Notes under the pieces: model-generated
What the model saw: only the letters and a program-made list of their open reading frames with translations
Told to the model about the DNA's origin: nothing
Database searches by the model: none
Translations under genes and position numbers: made by a program
Part shown: positions 8,499 to 17,448 of the stretch, in pieces
Position numbering within the stretch: position 1 is the stretch's first letter
How the letters are laid out: each line of letters opens with the position of its first letter
Assembly (NCBI GenBank): GCA_023428645.1
Contig: JAEYXD010000054.1
Location: 1 to 64,000, forward strand
DNA from: Pseudomonadota bacterium
GTDB lineage: Bacteria; Pseudomonadota; Gammaproteobacteria; Steroidobacterales; Steroidobacteraceae
Direction of reading: 5' to 3'
DNA length: 64,000 bases

Positions 8499-11400
8499 AG
8501 CTGCGCTGGTATGCATGGGTCGGAATCGCAGTGCTGACGCTCGTCCTGGCGATCGGCGGCGGCATCGCGTGGATCTTGAACACGAATGCGGGCGCGCGCT
8601 GGGCGCTCGCGCGCGCGAGCGGCTTCTTGAACGATGCCCTGCGCGTGGAGCGCGTCGACGGCACGCTCGCGGGGCCGCTGACGCTCACGAATTTCGTGTA
8701 TCGCGATCAAAAGAGCGGCCTCGACATCAGCCTCGCGCACGCCAACGTGGACGTGGCGCTGCGAGATTTGTTCAGCATGACGGTACACGTGGTGAGCGCC
8801 GAGCTGCGCGGCCTCGACGTGCGCATGAGCGAGCCTGCCGAGCGCCCGCCGCCGGAGCCGAAACAGCCGTTCACCCTCGAAGCGCCGCTCGACGTGATCG
8901 TCGATCGCTTCGTGTTGCGCGACGCGCATATCGTGAGCGACGAGCAGGAGCTGGTCGCGATCGACGCGGCGGCCTTCGCCGGACAGTGGATCGGGGCCGC
9001 GATCGCGGTGCGTCAGCTCGACGTGCGATCGCCGCAAGGCGAGCTTCATTTCCAGGCGGACGTGCGACATGCGCGCTACTACGAAGGCGAAGGCCGCGGC
9101 CGCTTCCGCTGGACCGTCGGCGAGCGCGAGTTCGCGGGCTCGCTCGAGGCGAACGGGCGCGAGGCCGTCACGAATCTGCTCGTGAATCTGACGGCGCCGC
9201 TCGACGCGAAGCTCACCGCCGAGCTCAAGCAGCTCGAGCACATGCCGTGGGCGTTCACGCTCGATGCGCCGACGTTCGATCCGCGCGAGGAGTTGCTGCC
9301 GGACTCATCGCTGCAAAGTCTCGCGGCCAGGCTGAGCGGAACCGGCACCCTGCAGGAAGGCGCGATCACAGGCGTGCTCGAAGTGAATCAAGAACAGATT
9401 CACATCGAGCGCGCGCATTTCGTGCGGCAGGCGGAAGCGCTCGATCTGGACACGCTCTTTCGTCTCGGCGGCGGCAACATCGCCGCGAAGGGCACGGTGC
9501 AGACCGCGCAAACGCCGGTCGCGGCGATCATGAACGTCACGTGGTCGGAAGTGGTCGTGCCGGCGACGCTCGCGGGTCAGGAGCTGTTCACGCGCGGCAA
9601 TCTCGATGTCGAAGGCAGCGCGGACAGCTATCGCGCGGCCGGCACGATGGGTATCGGTCCCGCGGAGCGCATCGCGAATCTGGCGCTGAAGGTGCAGGGC
9701 ACGCCGCAGCGGGTGCAGGTCGAGCAGCTCGACATCGTGCAGACGACCGGGCGTTTCGCGCTGCATGGCGCGGTCGAGCTGCAGCCGACCGTTGGTTGGT
9801 CGTTCCGCGCGCAGGCCCGGCGTTTCGATCCGGGTGCGTTCGCCGTCGCATGGCCCGGCAGCTTGAACTTCGACCTCGCCACCGAGGGCACGATGCCGGA
9901 GGGCCAGCCGCAAGGCACGCTCAAGATGACGAATCTGCGCGGCCGACTGCGCAATCGCGAGCTCGGCGGGCGAGTGGATCTCGCGCTCGCGCCGGGCATG
10001 GTGATCTCCGGCGACCTGGATCTCACGTCGGGCAAGAGCCGCGTTCGACTCGCCGGAGCGAGCGGCGAGACGATGGACGCGGTCGCGACCATCGAGGTGC
10101 CCGCGGTGAACGACTGGGTCCCGAACGGCGCCGGCGAACTGCACGGGCGCATCACGGCGCGGGGCCGCTGGCCCGATCTCGATGTCGCCGGACAATTGAA
10201 CGGGAACGCCTTGCGCCTCGGCACGACGCTGCAAGCCGATTCACTCGCGTTGCGCTGGGAGATCGAGCGGCCGAAGGCGCCGTCCGGCGAGGCGACGCTC
10301 GATGCAACGCAGCTGCGCGCGAGCGGGCTCGAGTTCGCGACGGTGCGCACACGGATCGACGGCGACATGCAACGTCACACGGTCGACTTCGCGGCGACCG
10401 GTGCGCCGCTCGCGACCTCGTTCTTCGTGACGGGCTCGCTCGAAGGCGCCGCATGGTCGGGGACGATCGAGCGGCTGGTGCTCGATGTGGAGGACGCGGC
10501 GCGGCTTGCGTTGCAGCAACCCGTGCAGCTCGCTTACTCGCCGGACCTGATGAAGATGTCGCAGGCTTGCTTCACCGATCGCGACATTCGCTTGTGCCTG
10601 GAAGGTGATCGCGCGGCGAACGGTGTAATGCATGCGGTCTACAGCTTGCAGAACGTGCCGCTCGGCCTCGCGAACACGTTCATGCCGGCGGACATGCCAG
10701 TGAAACTGGCGGGCATGATCGAGGGCGACGGCACTCTCGAGAGCACCGCGGAGGGTGTTTTCACGGGCCGCGCGGGACTGCGCTCGGCGAGCGGCACGAT
10801 CACGCGGCACGTCGAAGGCGGCGAAGCCATGGGCGCCGCGCAGGACGTGCTGCTCACCTATGCGGATTTCGATCTGACGGCGGAGCTCGACGGCGCGAAC
10901 GCCACCGCGCGGCTCGCCGCGCGCCTGAACGACACGGGCACGCTGCGCGGGCAAGCCGCGTTGCGGGGGCTTGCGGAGCCCGTGACGAACGTCGACGGCG
11001 AAGTGTCGGCGAGCTTGCCGAGCTTGCGTGTCATCGAAGTGTTCGCGCCGCAGCTCGCGAACGTGCAAGGGCGCCTGGATCTGAACGGCAACGTGCGCGG
11101 CACGCTCGATCAACCGCAGCTCGGCGGCGAAGTGCGCATCAGCGGCCTCGGCTTGGACGTGCCGCTCGTCGGGCTCGAGCTGCGCGAAGGCAGCGTGAGC
11201 GTGACGCCGACGGCCGCCGATCGTTTCCAGATCACTGGCGGCATCAAGTCGGGGCCGGGCCGGCTTGCGTTCGAGGGCGATGCGACGGCCGCGGGCACGA
11301 TCGACATGCGCGTCGCGGGCACGCAGTTCCAGGCGGCGAACATCCCGAGCGCGAACGTACTCATCGATCCGAACCTGCAGTTCAAGCGTCTGCCCAAGCG

Positions 11401-12271
11401 CATGTCGCTCATCGGCTCCGTGCACATTCCGACCGCGGCGATCGACATCCAGAAGCTGCCGCGCAAGGAGAGCACGCAGGGCATCTCGTCGGATGTCGTC
11501 ATCGTCGATGCGCAGGGCCAGGATGAAGAAACGCTGCAATCGACGCCGTTGTCGGCGGATATCAAGGTGACGCTCGGCGACAAGGTCACGATCGTCGGCT
11601 TCGGCCTGGACGCGCGCGTCGCGGGGCAGGTCGATGTCCAGGAACGGCCCGGAACGGTTACGACGGGGTCGGGCGAAGTGCGCGTGGAAGGCACGTACAA
11701 GGCATACGGCCAGGACCTGACGATTCGGCAAGGCCGCCTCTTGTTCGCCGGCACGCCGCTCGACAACCCGCGCTTGAACATCGTGGCCGTGCGCTCGGTC
11801 GGTACCGGCGATCAAGTGGACGTGGTCGCGGGCTTGAACGTCTCGGGCTCCGCGCGCAACCCGCAGCTCACCGTATTCTCAGAGCCTCCGATGGGGCAAT
11901 CCGATGCGCTCGCCTATCTCGTCACCGGGAAGCCGCTCAGCGACGTGGGGCAGGGCGAAGGCGAGGGCGACATGCTGCAATCGGCCGCGCGTTCGCTCGG
12001 CGCGGCAGCGGGCGGATTGCTCGCCAAGGGCATCGGCAAGCGGCTGGGCGTCGATGAGCTCGGCGTGAAGGACGACGAGGCGATCGGCGGCGCGGCGCTC
12101 ACGATCGGTCAATATCTTTCGCCGCGGCTGTACTTGAGCTACGGCGTCGGCTTGTTCGAGCCGGGCGAGGTGATCACGCTGCGCTACAAGCTGTCGCGCA
12201 GCCTGGGTCTCGAAGTGCTCAACGGCACCGAGGACTCGCGGGCCGGTTTGGAATTTCGCAAGGAGAGGTGA
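8495..12271 (+). CDS. tamB: Translocation and assembly module protein TamB
   Basis: 1258 aa, the normal size for TamB. One N-terminal membrane anchor (WYAWVGIAVLTLVLAIGGGIAW) is followed by a very long repetitive beta-strand region (AsmA/VPS13-like beta-taco groove). The conserved C-terminal DUF490/TamB domain includes LDNPRLNIVAVR, GSARNPQLTVFSEPPM and DALAYLVTGKPL. The protein spans the periplasm and pairs with TamA. The ATG overlaps the tamA stop by four bases. Confidence 0.95.
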   Translation: MKLRWYAWVGIAVLTLVLAIGGGIAWILNTNAGARWALARASGFLNDALRVERVDGTLAGPLTLTNFVYRDQKSGLDISLAHANVDVALRDLFSMTVHVVSAELRGLDVRMSEPAERPPPEPKQPFTLEAPLDVIVDRFVLRDAHIVSDEQELVAIDAAAFAGQWIGAAIAVRQLDVRSPQGELHFQADVRHARYYEGEGRGRFRWTVGEREFAGSLEANGREAVTNLLVNLTAPLDAKLTAELKQLEHMPWAFTLDAPTFDPREELLPDSSLQSLAARLSGTGTLQEGAITGVLEVNQEQIHIERAHFVRQAEALDLDTLFRLGGGNIAAKGTVQTAQTPVAAIMNVTWSEVVVPATLAGQELFTRGNLDVEGSADSYRAAGTMGIGPAERIANLALKVQGTPQRVQVEQLDIVQTTGRFALHGAVELQPTVGWSFRAQARRFDPGAFAVAWPGSLNFDLATEGTMPEGQPQGTLKMTNLRGRLRNRELGGRVDLALAPGMVISGDLDLTSGKSRVRLAGASGETMDAVATIEVPAVNDWVPNGAGELHGRITARGRWPDLDVAGQLNGNALRLGTTLQADSLALRWEIERPKAPSGEATLDATQLRASGLEFATVRTRIDGDMQRHTVDFAATGAPLATSFFVTGSLEGAAWSGTIERLVLDVEDAARLALQQPVQLAYSPDLMKMSQACFTDRDIRLCLEGDRAANGVMHAVYSLQNVPLGLANTFMPADMPVKLAGMIEGDGTLESTAEGVFTGRAGLRSASGTITRHVEGGEAMGAAQDVLLTYADFDLTAELDGANATARLAARLNDTGTLRGQAALRGLAEPVTNVDGEVSASLPSLRVIEVFAPQLANVQGRLDLNGNVRGTLDQPQLGGEVRISGLGLDVPLVGLELREGSVSVTPTAADRFQITGGIKSGPGRLAFEGDATAAGTIDMRVAGTQFQAANIPSANVLIDPNLQFKRLPKRMSLIGSVHIPTAAIDIQKLPRKESTQGISSDVVIVDAQGQDEETLQSTPLSADIKVTLGDKVTIVGFGLDARVAGQVDVQERPGTVTTGSGEVRVEGTYKAYGQDLTIRQGRLLFAGTPLDNPRLNIVAVRSVGTGDQVDVVAGLNVSGSARNPQLTVFSEPPMGQSDALAYLVTGKPLSDVGQGEGEGDMLQSAARSLGAAAGGLLAKGIGKRLGVDELGVKDDEAIGGAALTIGQYLSPRLYLSYGVGLFEPGEVITLRYKLSRSLGLEVLNGTEDSRAGLEFRKER

Positions 12272-12280
12272 TCGGGCCGC

Positions 12281-12880
12281 ATGCAACCCTGGGTCCTGAA
12301 ATCCATGGAGCGCTGGCCGAACGTGCCCGCGCTGTTCGGCTGGCTGTCGCTCGATCGGCGCGGCCGCTGGCTGATCAAAGGCGAGCCAGTCACCCATGCG
12401 CGCATCATTGCGACGATGAACGCGAACTACGGCGTCGACGAGCATGGCCGTTGGTATTTCCAGAACGGGCCGCAGCGCGGCTACATCGAATTGGAGTACG
12501 CGCCGTTCGTGTTGAGACGCGACGGCGACCGCTTCCTCACGCACAACGGCCTCGTCGTCGAGCGGCCGGCGCAGGCGATCCTCGATGCCGCCGGCACGCT
12601 GTCGTTGTCGACCGAGCACGGACTCGCGGAAATTCCCGGTGACGATCTCGATTGGATCCTCGATCGGCTGAGCAGCCGCGGCGAGCCGCTCGACGAAGCA
12701 TTCATTGCCGAGTTGCTCGAGCTGCCATCGCAAACGGAAACCGCTGTCGTGCTCACGTTGGGGCGCCGCCGGCTGCCCGTCGTTCGTATCGATAGCGACG
12801 AGCTGCCGGCGTTGTTCGGTTTCGTGCGCCGGCCCGAGCCCCGCGCGGGCGAGCGCGTCGGAACGACCGCGCCAGACTGA
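12281..12880 (+). CDS. Conserved hypothetical protein (DUF2944/DUF2946-like)
   Basis: 199 aa soluble protein beginning MQPWVLKSMERWPNVPALFGWLSLDRRGRW, a strongly conserved N-terminus I recall from uncharacterised beta/gammaproteobacterial proteins; the DUF number is from memory and uncertain. It starts nine bases after tamB, so it is likely co-transcribed. No catalytic motif or membrane helix is visible. Confidence 0.75.
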   Translation: MQPWVLKSMERWPNVPALFGWLSLDRRGRWLIKGEPVTHARIIATMNANYGVDEHGRWYFQNGPQRGYIELEYAPFVLRRDGDRFLTHNGLVVERPAQAILDAAGTLSLSTEHGLAEIPGDDLDWILDRLSSRGEPLDEAFIAELLELPSQTETAVVLTLGRRRLPVVRIDSDELPALFGFVRRPEPRAGERVGTTAPD

Positions 12881-13047
12881 CGCGCACGCTTCGAATCATC
12901 TGACGGAATTCCGTCGGCGCTGCGGCGACCTCAGCGCCCGCGCAGTGCAAATGTGTGTGAATTTGCAGCGTCTGGCACCGAGCGCATCGTGACCCTGCGC
13001 CATACTCGCCCACCCACCGCATGGCCGATTCGTCAAAGGGTGTCACG

Positions 13048-14400
13048 ATGATCGAAGTACTGCGCCGCCGCCTCGCTGCGGCTCGTTCGAAGCAACTGCT
13101 GCTCGTCATGACGACCGCGCTCGTCGCCGCCTGTGCGAACACGAGCACGGCGCCGTCGGCCAGCAACGGTGCATGGCCGACTCGCGCCGACGTCGCGCCC
13201 GCGAACACCGGCTTCAGCGCCGCGGGTCTCGCCAGGCTCGACGCCCGAATGAAAGAGGCGGTCGACAAGCGCGAGGTGTCCGGCATCGTGACGCTGCTCG
13301 CGCGGCATGGACAGGTCGCGCAATTCACGGCCCATGGCGTGCAGTCGTTCGAGTCGGGCGTGCCGATGACCGAGAAGTCGCTGTTCCGCATCTATTCGAT
13401 GACGAAGCCGGTGACGGGTGTCGCGATGATGCAGCTCTACGAAAAGGGCTTGTGGAAGCTCGACGACCCGATCACGAAGTTCCTGCCCGAATTCGCGAAC
13501 CTGAAGGTGATGAAGAGCAAGGACGCGGGCCTCGCGCCGCTCCGCCGTCCGCCGACGATGCGCGAGTTGATGACGCATACGGCCGGTTTCGGTTACGGCC
13601 TGTCGCAGCTCCATCCGGTCGATCAGCTGTTCGCGAAGGCGAATCCGCTCGGCAAGCCGGACCTGCAGGCAATGGTCGATACGGTCGCGACGCTGCCGCT
13701 GCTTGCGCAACCCGGCGAGCGTTGGTCGTACTCGATCGCCGTCGATCTGCAAGGCGCGATCGTCGAGCGGCTGTCGGGCAGGAAGTTCGGCGAGTACTTG
13801 CAGGCGAACATCTTCGCGCCGTTGCACATGAGCGATACGACGTTCTTCGTGCCGCCTTCCGAGCAGGCGCGCGTCGCGACCGTCTATGCCTGGGACCGCA
13901 ACGCGGGCAAGCTCGTGCCGCTGCCCGATCCGCCGGGGCGCGATTTCTTCAAGGCCGATCACGTGGAGTCCGGCGGCGGCGGTCTCGTTTCCTCGATCCA
14001 CGATTACGCGCGCTTCGCGCAGATGCTGCTGAACAAGGGCACGCTCGACGGCGCCAGGATCCTGCAGCCGGAAACGGTCGAGCTGATGACCCAGAACCAC
14101 ATCGGCGATCTGCGCGTCGGCTTCGACGGCAACGCCGCGACGAGCGGCAATTCGGGCTCGGGCTTCGGCTTGGATTTCTCCGTGATCTACGACCCGGTAC
14201 AAGCGAAGACGCCGCAAGGCAAGGGCTCGTACGCGTGGTTCGGCATCGCGGGCACGTGGTTCTGGGTCGATCCGACGAACGACCTGTTCTACGTCGGCAT
14301 GATTCAGCGCCGTGGTGGCGCGGGCCCGGACGCGGTGAATTTCCGCGCCGAGTCGGTGAAGCTCGTGTACGACGCGTTGTCGCCGAACGCGGGCTCGTAG
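13048..14400 (+). CDS. Class C beta-lactamase-fold serine hydrolase (lipoprotein)
   Basis: 450 aa. N-terminal signal ending LVAAC gives a plausible lipobox. The beta-lactamase/transpeptidase fold is shown by SMTK (Ser-x-x-Lys nucleophile), then MRELMTHTAGFGYG and PGERWSYSIAVDLQG (Tyr of the YxN-equivalent, here Tyr-Ser-Ile). The late GIAGTWFWVDP replaces the KTG/HxG box. This is the family VIII esterase (EstB) pattern rather than a true beta-lactamase. The start at 13048 was chosen over 13021 because AAGGG lies before it. Confidence 0.85.
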   Translation: MIEVLRRRLAAARSKQLLLVMTTALVAACANTSTAPSASNGAWPTRADVAPANTGFSAAGLARLDARMKEAVDKREVSGIVTLLARHGQVAQFTAHGVQSFESGVPMTEKSLFRIYSMTKPVTGVAMMQLYEKGLWKLDDPITKFLPEFANLKVMKSKDAGLAPLRRPPTMRELMTHTAGFGYGLSQLHPVDQLFAKANPLGKPDLQAMVDTVATLPLLAQPGERWSYSIAVDLQGAIVERLSGRKFGEYLQANIFAPLHMSDTTFFVPPSEQARVATVYAWDRNAGKLVPLPDPPGRDFFKADHVESGGGGLVSSIHDYARFAQMLLNKGTLDGARILQPETVELMTQNHIGDLRVGFDGNAATSGNSGSGFGLDFSVIYDPVQAKTPQGKGSYAWFGIAGTWFWVDPTNDLFYVGMIQRRGGAGPDAVNFRAESVKLVYDALSPNAGS

Positions 14401-14409
14401 TTCGTATCA

Positions 14410-14435
14410 GCGGCGCCGCGAAGGCTCGGCGCCGC
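14410..14435. terminator. Hairpin between convergent genes
   Basis: GCGGCGCCG / CGGCGCCGC form a perfect 9-bp stem with an 8-base loop between the stop codons of two convergent genes. There is no T tract, so it is only a probable bidirectional terminator. Confidence 0.5.
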
Positions 14436-14443
14436 CCGGCCCG

Positions 14444-15733
14444 TCAGGAAGTCGTCGCGCGCTCAGCCTCCGCCGCGCGCCTCAAGAGCAGGTCGCGCTC
14501 GCGCCGATTCGTCGCGAGCGCCGCGGCACGCTCGAACTCGCGCTGCGCTTCCGAGTGCCGGCCGAGCCTGCGCAGCAGATCGCCGCGGACGCTCGGCACG
14601 AGGTGATAGCGGGCGATCGCGGGATCGTCCTTCATGGCGTCGACGATCGCGAGCCCTGCTTGCGGGCCCGCCGTCATGGCGACCGCGATCGCGCGATTGA
14701 GCTCGATCACGGGTGACGGAGCGACGATGGCGAGCCGCGCGTACAGCGCCGCGATCATCGCCCAATCGGTGGCGGCGGCCGTCGCCGCCCGCGCGTGACA
14801 TGCGGCGATCGCTGCTTGCAGCGCGTAGAACCCGTCGGCGCCACCCAGCGCTCGAGCGCGCTCGAGCGCTCGAAGGCCGCGGCGGATTTGCGCGCGATCC
14901 CACAAGGCGCGGTTCTGCTCGAGCAGCAGGATGGGCTCACCCGAGTCATCCGTGCGCGCCGCCTGGCGTGATGCATTGAGCTCCATCAGGCTCGTCAGGC
15001 CGTGCGCTTCCGCTGCGTTCGGCGCGATCGAAATGAGGATGCGTCCGAGACGCAACGCATCCTCGCAGAGCTGCGGCCGCATCCAATCGTCGCCGCTCGC
15101 CGCCGCGTAGCCCTCGTTGAAGATCACGTAGATCACTTCGAGAACGGAGCTCATGCGCTCGGCGATCGCCTCGCCCCGCGGCGTTTCGTACGTCAGCCCG
15201 GAGTTCGCGAGCGTGCGCTTCGCCCGGACGATGCGTTGCGCGATCGTCGACTCGGCCACCAGGAACGCGCGCGCGATCTCCTGCGTCGTGAGTCCGCACA
15301 GCATCTTGAGCGTCAGCGCCACGCGTGCTTCGCGAGACAAGAGCGGATGACAGGCGGTGAAGATCAGCCGCAATTGCTCGTCGCCAAAGGCGTCGTCGAG
15401 AGCCGCGGCATAATCCGGCGCGATCCGTTGCTCCGCGTCCAAGTCTTGCGCGAGCGTCGCGTGCTTGCGGCCGAGCATTTTCTCGCGCCGCAAGGCATCG
15501 ATCGCGCGGCGCTTCGCGGTCGCCATCAACCACGCGCCGGGATGATCGGGGATGCCCGCTGCCGGCCACGCCTCCATCGCGGCGAGCAGCGTCTCCTGCG
15601 TCAAATCCTCGGCGAGCGGGACATTGCGCACCATTCGCGCGAGGCTCGTGATGAGCCTCGGCTGCTCGATACGCCAGGCCGCGACGATCGCGCGGTGCAG
15701 ATCCTCAAGGGCCTGCGAGGGGGCGGAGTTCAA
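14444..15733 (-). CDS. ECF sigma factor with C-terminal extension (ECF42-like)
   Basis: 429 aa. Sigma-2 region: VRNVPLAEDLTQETLLAAMEAWP; sigma-4: LTLKMLCGLTTQEIARAFLVAESTIAQRIVRAKRTL. A ~200-residue helical, TPR-like extension follows (LMELNASRQAARTDDSGEPILLLEQNRALWD). This is the layout of ECF42-type sigma factors, which lack an anti-sigma factor and are encoded beside YCII/DGPF proteins, exactly as here: it overlaps the DGPF-like gene by 29 bases. The TTG start has GGGGAGG six bases upstream. It probably drives its own operon. Confidence 0.9.
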   Translation of the reverse strand: MNSAPSQALEDLHRAIVAAWRIEQPRLITSLARMVRNVPLAEDLTQETLLAAMEAWPAAGIPDHPGAWLMATAKRRAIDALRREKMLGRKHATLAQDLDAEQRIAPDYAAALDDAFGDEQLRLIFTACHPLLSREARVALTLKMLCGLTTQEIARAFLVAESTIAQRIVRAKRTLANSGLTYETPRGEAIAERMSSVLEVIYVIFNEGYAAASGDDWMRPQLCEDALRLGRILISIAPNAAEAHGLTSLMELNASRQAARTDDSGEPILLLEQNRALWDRAQIRRGLRALERARALGGADGFYALQAAIAACHARAATAAATDWAMIAALYARLAIVAPSPVIELNRAIAVAMTAGPQAGLAIVDAMKDDPAIARYHLVPSVRGDLLRRLGRHSEAQREFERAAALATNRRERDLLLRRAAEAERATTS

Positions 15734-16055
15734 CGCTGCCTCCCCAGCCGGGGCACAGGCCCTTGTGCAGATTCAGGAGCTCGACCGCGAGCGCGACGGC
15801 TTCATCCATGTTGCGCAATTCGAACATGGCATAGCCGCCGATGACCTCCTTGGACTCCGCGAACAGACCGTCGAGCACGCTCACCTTGCCGTTCTGCAGG
15901 CGCACTTGCGCGCCTTGATCCGGGGGCGCGAGTCCGCCGGTGTCGAGGAGCCGGCCGGCCTTCATTTCCCGGTCGCCGAGCTTGCGGATCGCCTCGTGCA
16001 ATTCCTGGGTGGGGGGCACTGACATGTCGGATTTCACGAACGCGATCACACGCAT
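15705..16055 (-). CDS. YCII-related (DGPF-type) protein, ECF42 partner
   Basis: 116 aa, dimeric alpha-beta barrel type. It carries KVSVLDGLFAESKEVIGGYAMFEL, matching the DGPF(A/T)E(T/S)KE signature with Leu in place of Pro. GGAG lies upstream of the ATG. Its 3' end overlaps the sigma factor start, so the two are translationally linked. DGPF proteins are the standard neighbours and suspected regulon members of ECF42 sigma factors; biochemical role unknown. Confidence 0.88.
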   Translation of the reverse strand: MRVIAFVKSDMSVPPTQELHEAIRKLGDREMKAGRLLDTGGLAPPDQGAQVRLQNGKVSVLDGLFAESKEVIGGYAMFELRNMDEAVALAVELLNLHKGLCPGWGGSVELRPLAGP

Positions 16056-16301
16056 ATTGATTGTCTCCAAGAGCGGCGGGATCGCCGCGACCCATTCGCG
16101 ACGTTCGTCCCGCCACCGCATCGACGAATCGACAGGCCCAAGATCGACATGGCCGGCAACAAAATCCGCGTGAAGAATACGCCGAGAAACGCCGCAAACA
16201 CCGCACATTCTCGTATGGAGCGCGCCGCGGCGAGAATCTAGGCTGTATATAAAACCAGGCTCATGAGTTCGCGGCTCCCGCCGCTTCGAAGGAGAGCAGC
16301 C

Positions 16302-16673
16302 ATGCCCCAGAAACCAGCCGCCTCGCGCGCCCGGGCGTCGCGTTCGTCCAGCACGACGGCGGACGTGAGCGACGATCGGATTGCGTCCGCGACGGCCGCG
16401 ACGTGCGACGAGATCCAGGATGCGATCGAGGATGAGCGCAGCCGCTTGATGACGGCCGAGGCGCTCCTGCACTGCATCGTCATCGCGCTGAACGACCACG
16501 ACGGTGACGCCGCGCACGGCCCGGACTATCACACGCTGGTTGCGCTGGCGCGCGATCTCGTGAGGCGATCCATCGACGCGCTCGATTCGATGCGCTTGCG
16601 GCCGGCGCTGCCCGATCGTCGCGCGCAGGAGGGCCTGGCAGTGCGGGAGTGCACGGCCACGTACGTGCACTGA
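16302..16673 (+). CDS. Hypothetical protein (123 aa)
   Basis: A basic, Ser/Ala-rich N-terminal tail (~30 residues) is followed by a helical segment (DEIQDAIEDERSRLMTAEALLHCIVIALND) and a second helix (HTLVALARDLVRRSIDALDSMRL). The pattern resembles small helical proteins with no known function. AAGGAG precedes the chosen ATG. The 246 bases between it and the DGPF gene show an AT-rich patch near 16241-16262 but no sure promoter. Confidence 0.65.
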   Translation: MPQKPAASRARASRSSSTTADVSDDRIASATAATCDEIQDAIEDERSRLMTAEALLHCIVIALNDHDGDAAHGPDYHTLVALARDLVRRSIDALDSMRLRPALPDRRAQEGLAVRECTATYVH

Positions 16674-16745
16674 GCGCCCGGCGCGGCGCTACTATGACGC
16701 GGGCTGCCGCGGCAGCTCGTGTGTCATATCGATCCGAGGTGAGCG

Positions 16746-17153
16746 ATGAGATTGGCCGTTTTGTTGACGTCCGTGTTCCTGCTGTGCGGCTGCGCCGCCA
16801 AGACGGAATCGAACCCCGCGCTCGTCTTTCAGGCGGCCTTCGCGATGGAAACGCCGCCGAGCGGTGTCGTGGCGGTGAACGGCTATCGATTCGAGCGCGG
16901 CCGCTTCCCCGGCGACGCGATGTGGCGCCTGCAGCTCAGCGGGCCGCGTGCGCGCGAGTTCGTGTACGAGCGCTGGCCCGATCTGGCCGCGGCAACGCGG
17001 CGGTCCTTCGTCCCGGGCACGCAGACGCCGTGGTTCGCGCCCCATAGCCGGGACTTGCAATATGTCATCTTGGAGTCGGCGCGAGACCCGGCGGTGCTGG
17101 TGATGGCCCGGCCCGCGACGGAAGACGTCTTCATCGCATACGACCCGAGCTGA
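16746..17153 (+). CDS. Small putative lipoprotein
   Basis: 135 aa beginning MRLAVLLTSVFLLCGCAAK, a lipoprotein signal with Cys at position 16. The remainder is a compact alpha/beta sequence without recognised motif. GAGGTGA stands just upstream of the ATG. Probably anchored in an envelope membrane; function unknown. Confidence 0.75.
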   Translation: MRLAVLLTSVFLLCGCAAKTESNPALVFQAAFAMETPPSGVVAVNGYRFERGRFPGDAMWRLQLSGPRAREFVYERWPDLAAATRRSFVPGTQTPWFAPHSRDLQYVILESARDPAVLVMARPATEDVFIAYDPS

Positions 17154-17325
17154 AGCGCGCTCAGCGGCGACGTTGCCGCGCCGACGACGTGGTGCTGCGC
17201 CTGAGCCGTGGACCAAGCAACGCGCTCGATATCGATGACGCGGGAGTCGTGTCGATCGGCCGCGCGTGGGCTTTCCAAGCGAGCAACCCTCTCGTGCACG
17301 CGCGAAATGTATACGTGAAGATGCG

Positions 17326-17351
17326 CCTGAGCTGCGTTGCAAATGCTCAGG
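17326..17351. promoter_or_regulatory. Inverted repeat upstream of the DUF6351 gene
   Basis: CCTGAGC and GCTCAGG form a perfect 7-bp inverted repeat 12 bases apart. They lie about 100 bases before the next start codon in a 295-base region that otherwise lacks a gene. It could be an operator or leader hairpin, or chance. Confidence 0.25.
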
Positions 17352-17448
17352 AACGAGAGTATCCATGCTGCACGCGCGCACCGTCGTCCGGCGAGGCGCG
17401 TCACTAATACGAACCCGCCGCAGCGGGAGATAACAAGGGGGATTGGGC

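Noticed and set aside
13048..14400. Antibiotic-resistance class C beta-lactamase
   Set aside because: YxN is Tyr-Ser-Ile and the KTG box is absent, so a family VIII esterase-like hydrolase is more likely.
17189..17407. 72-residue ORF before the DUF6351 gene
   Set aside because: No SD, no homology pattern, composition like noncoding GC-rich DNA.
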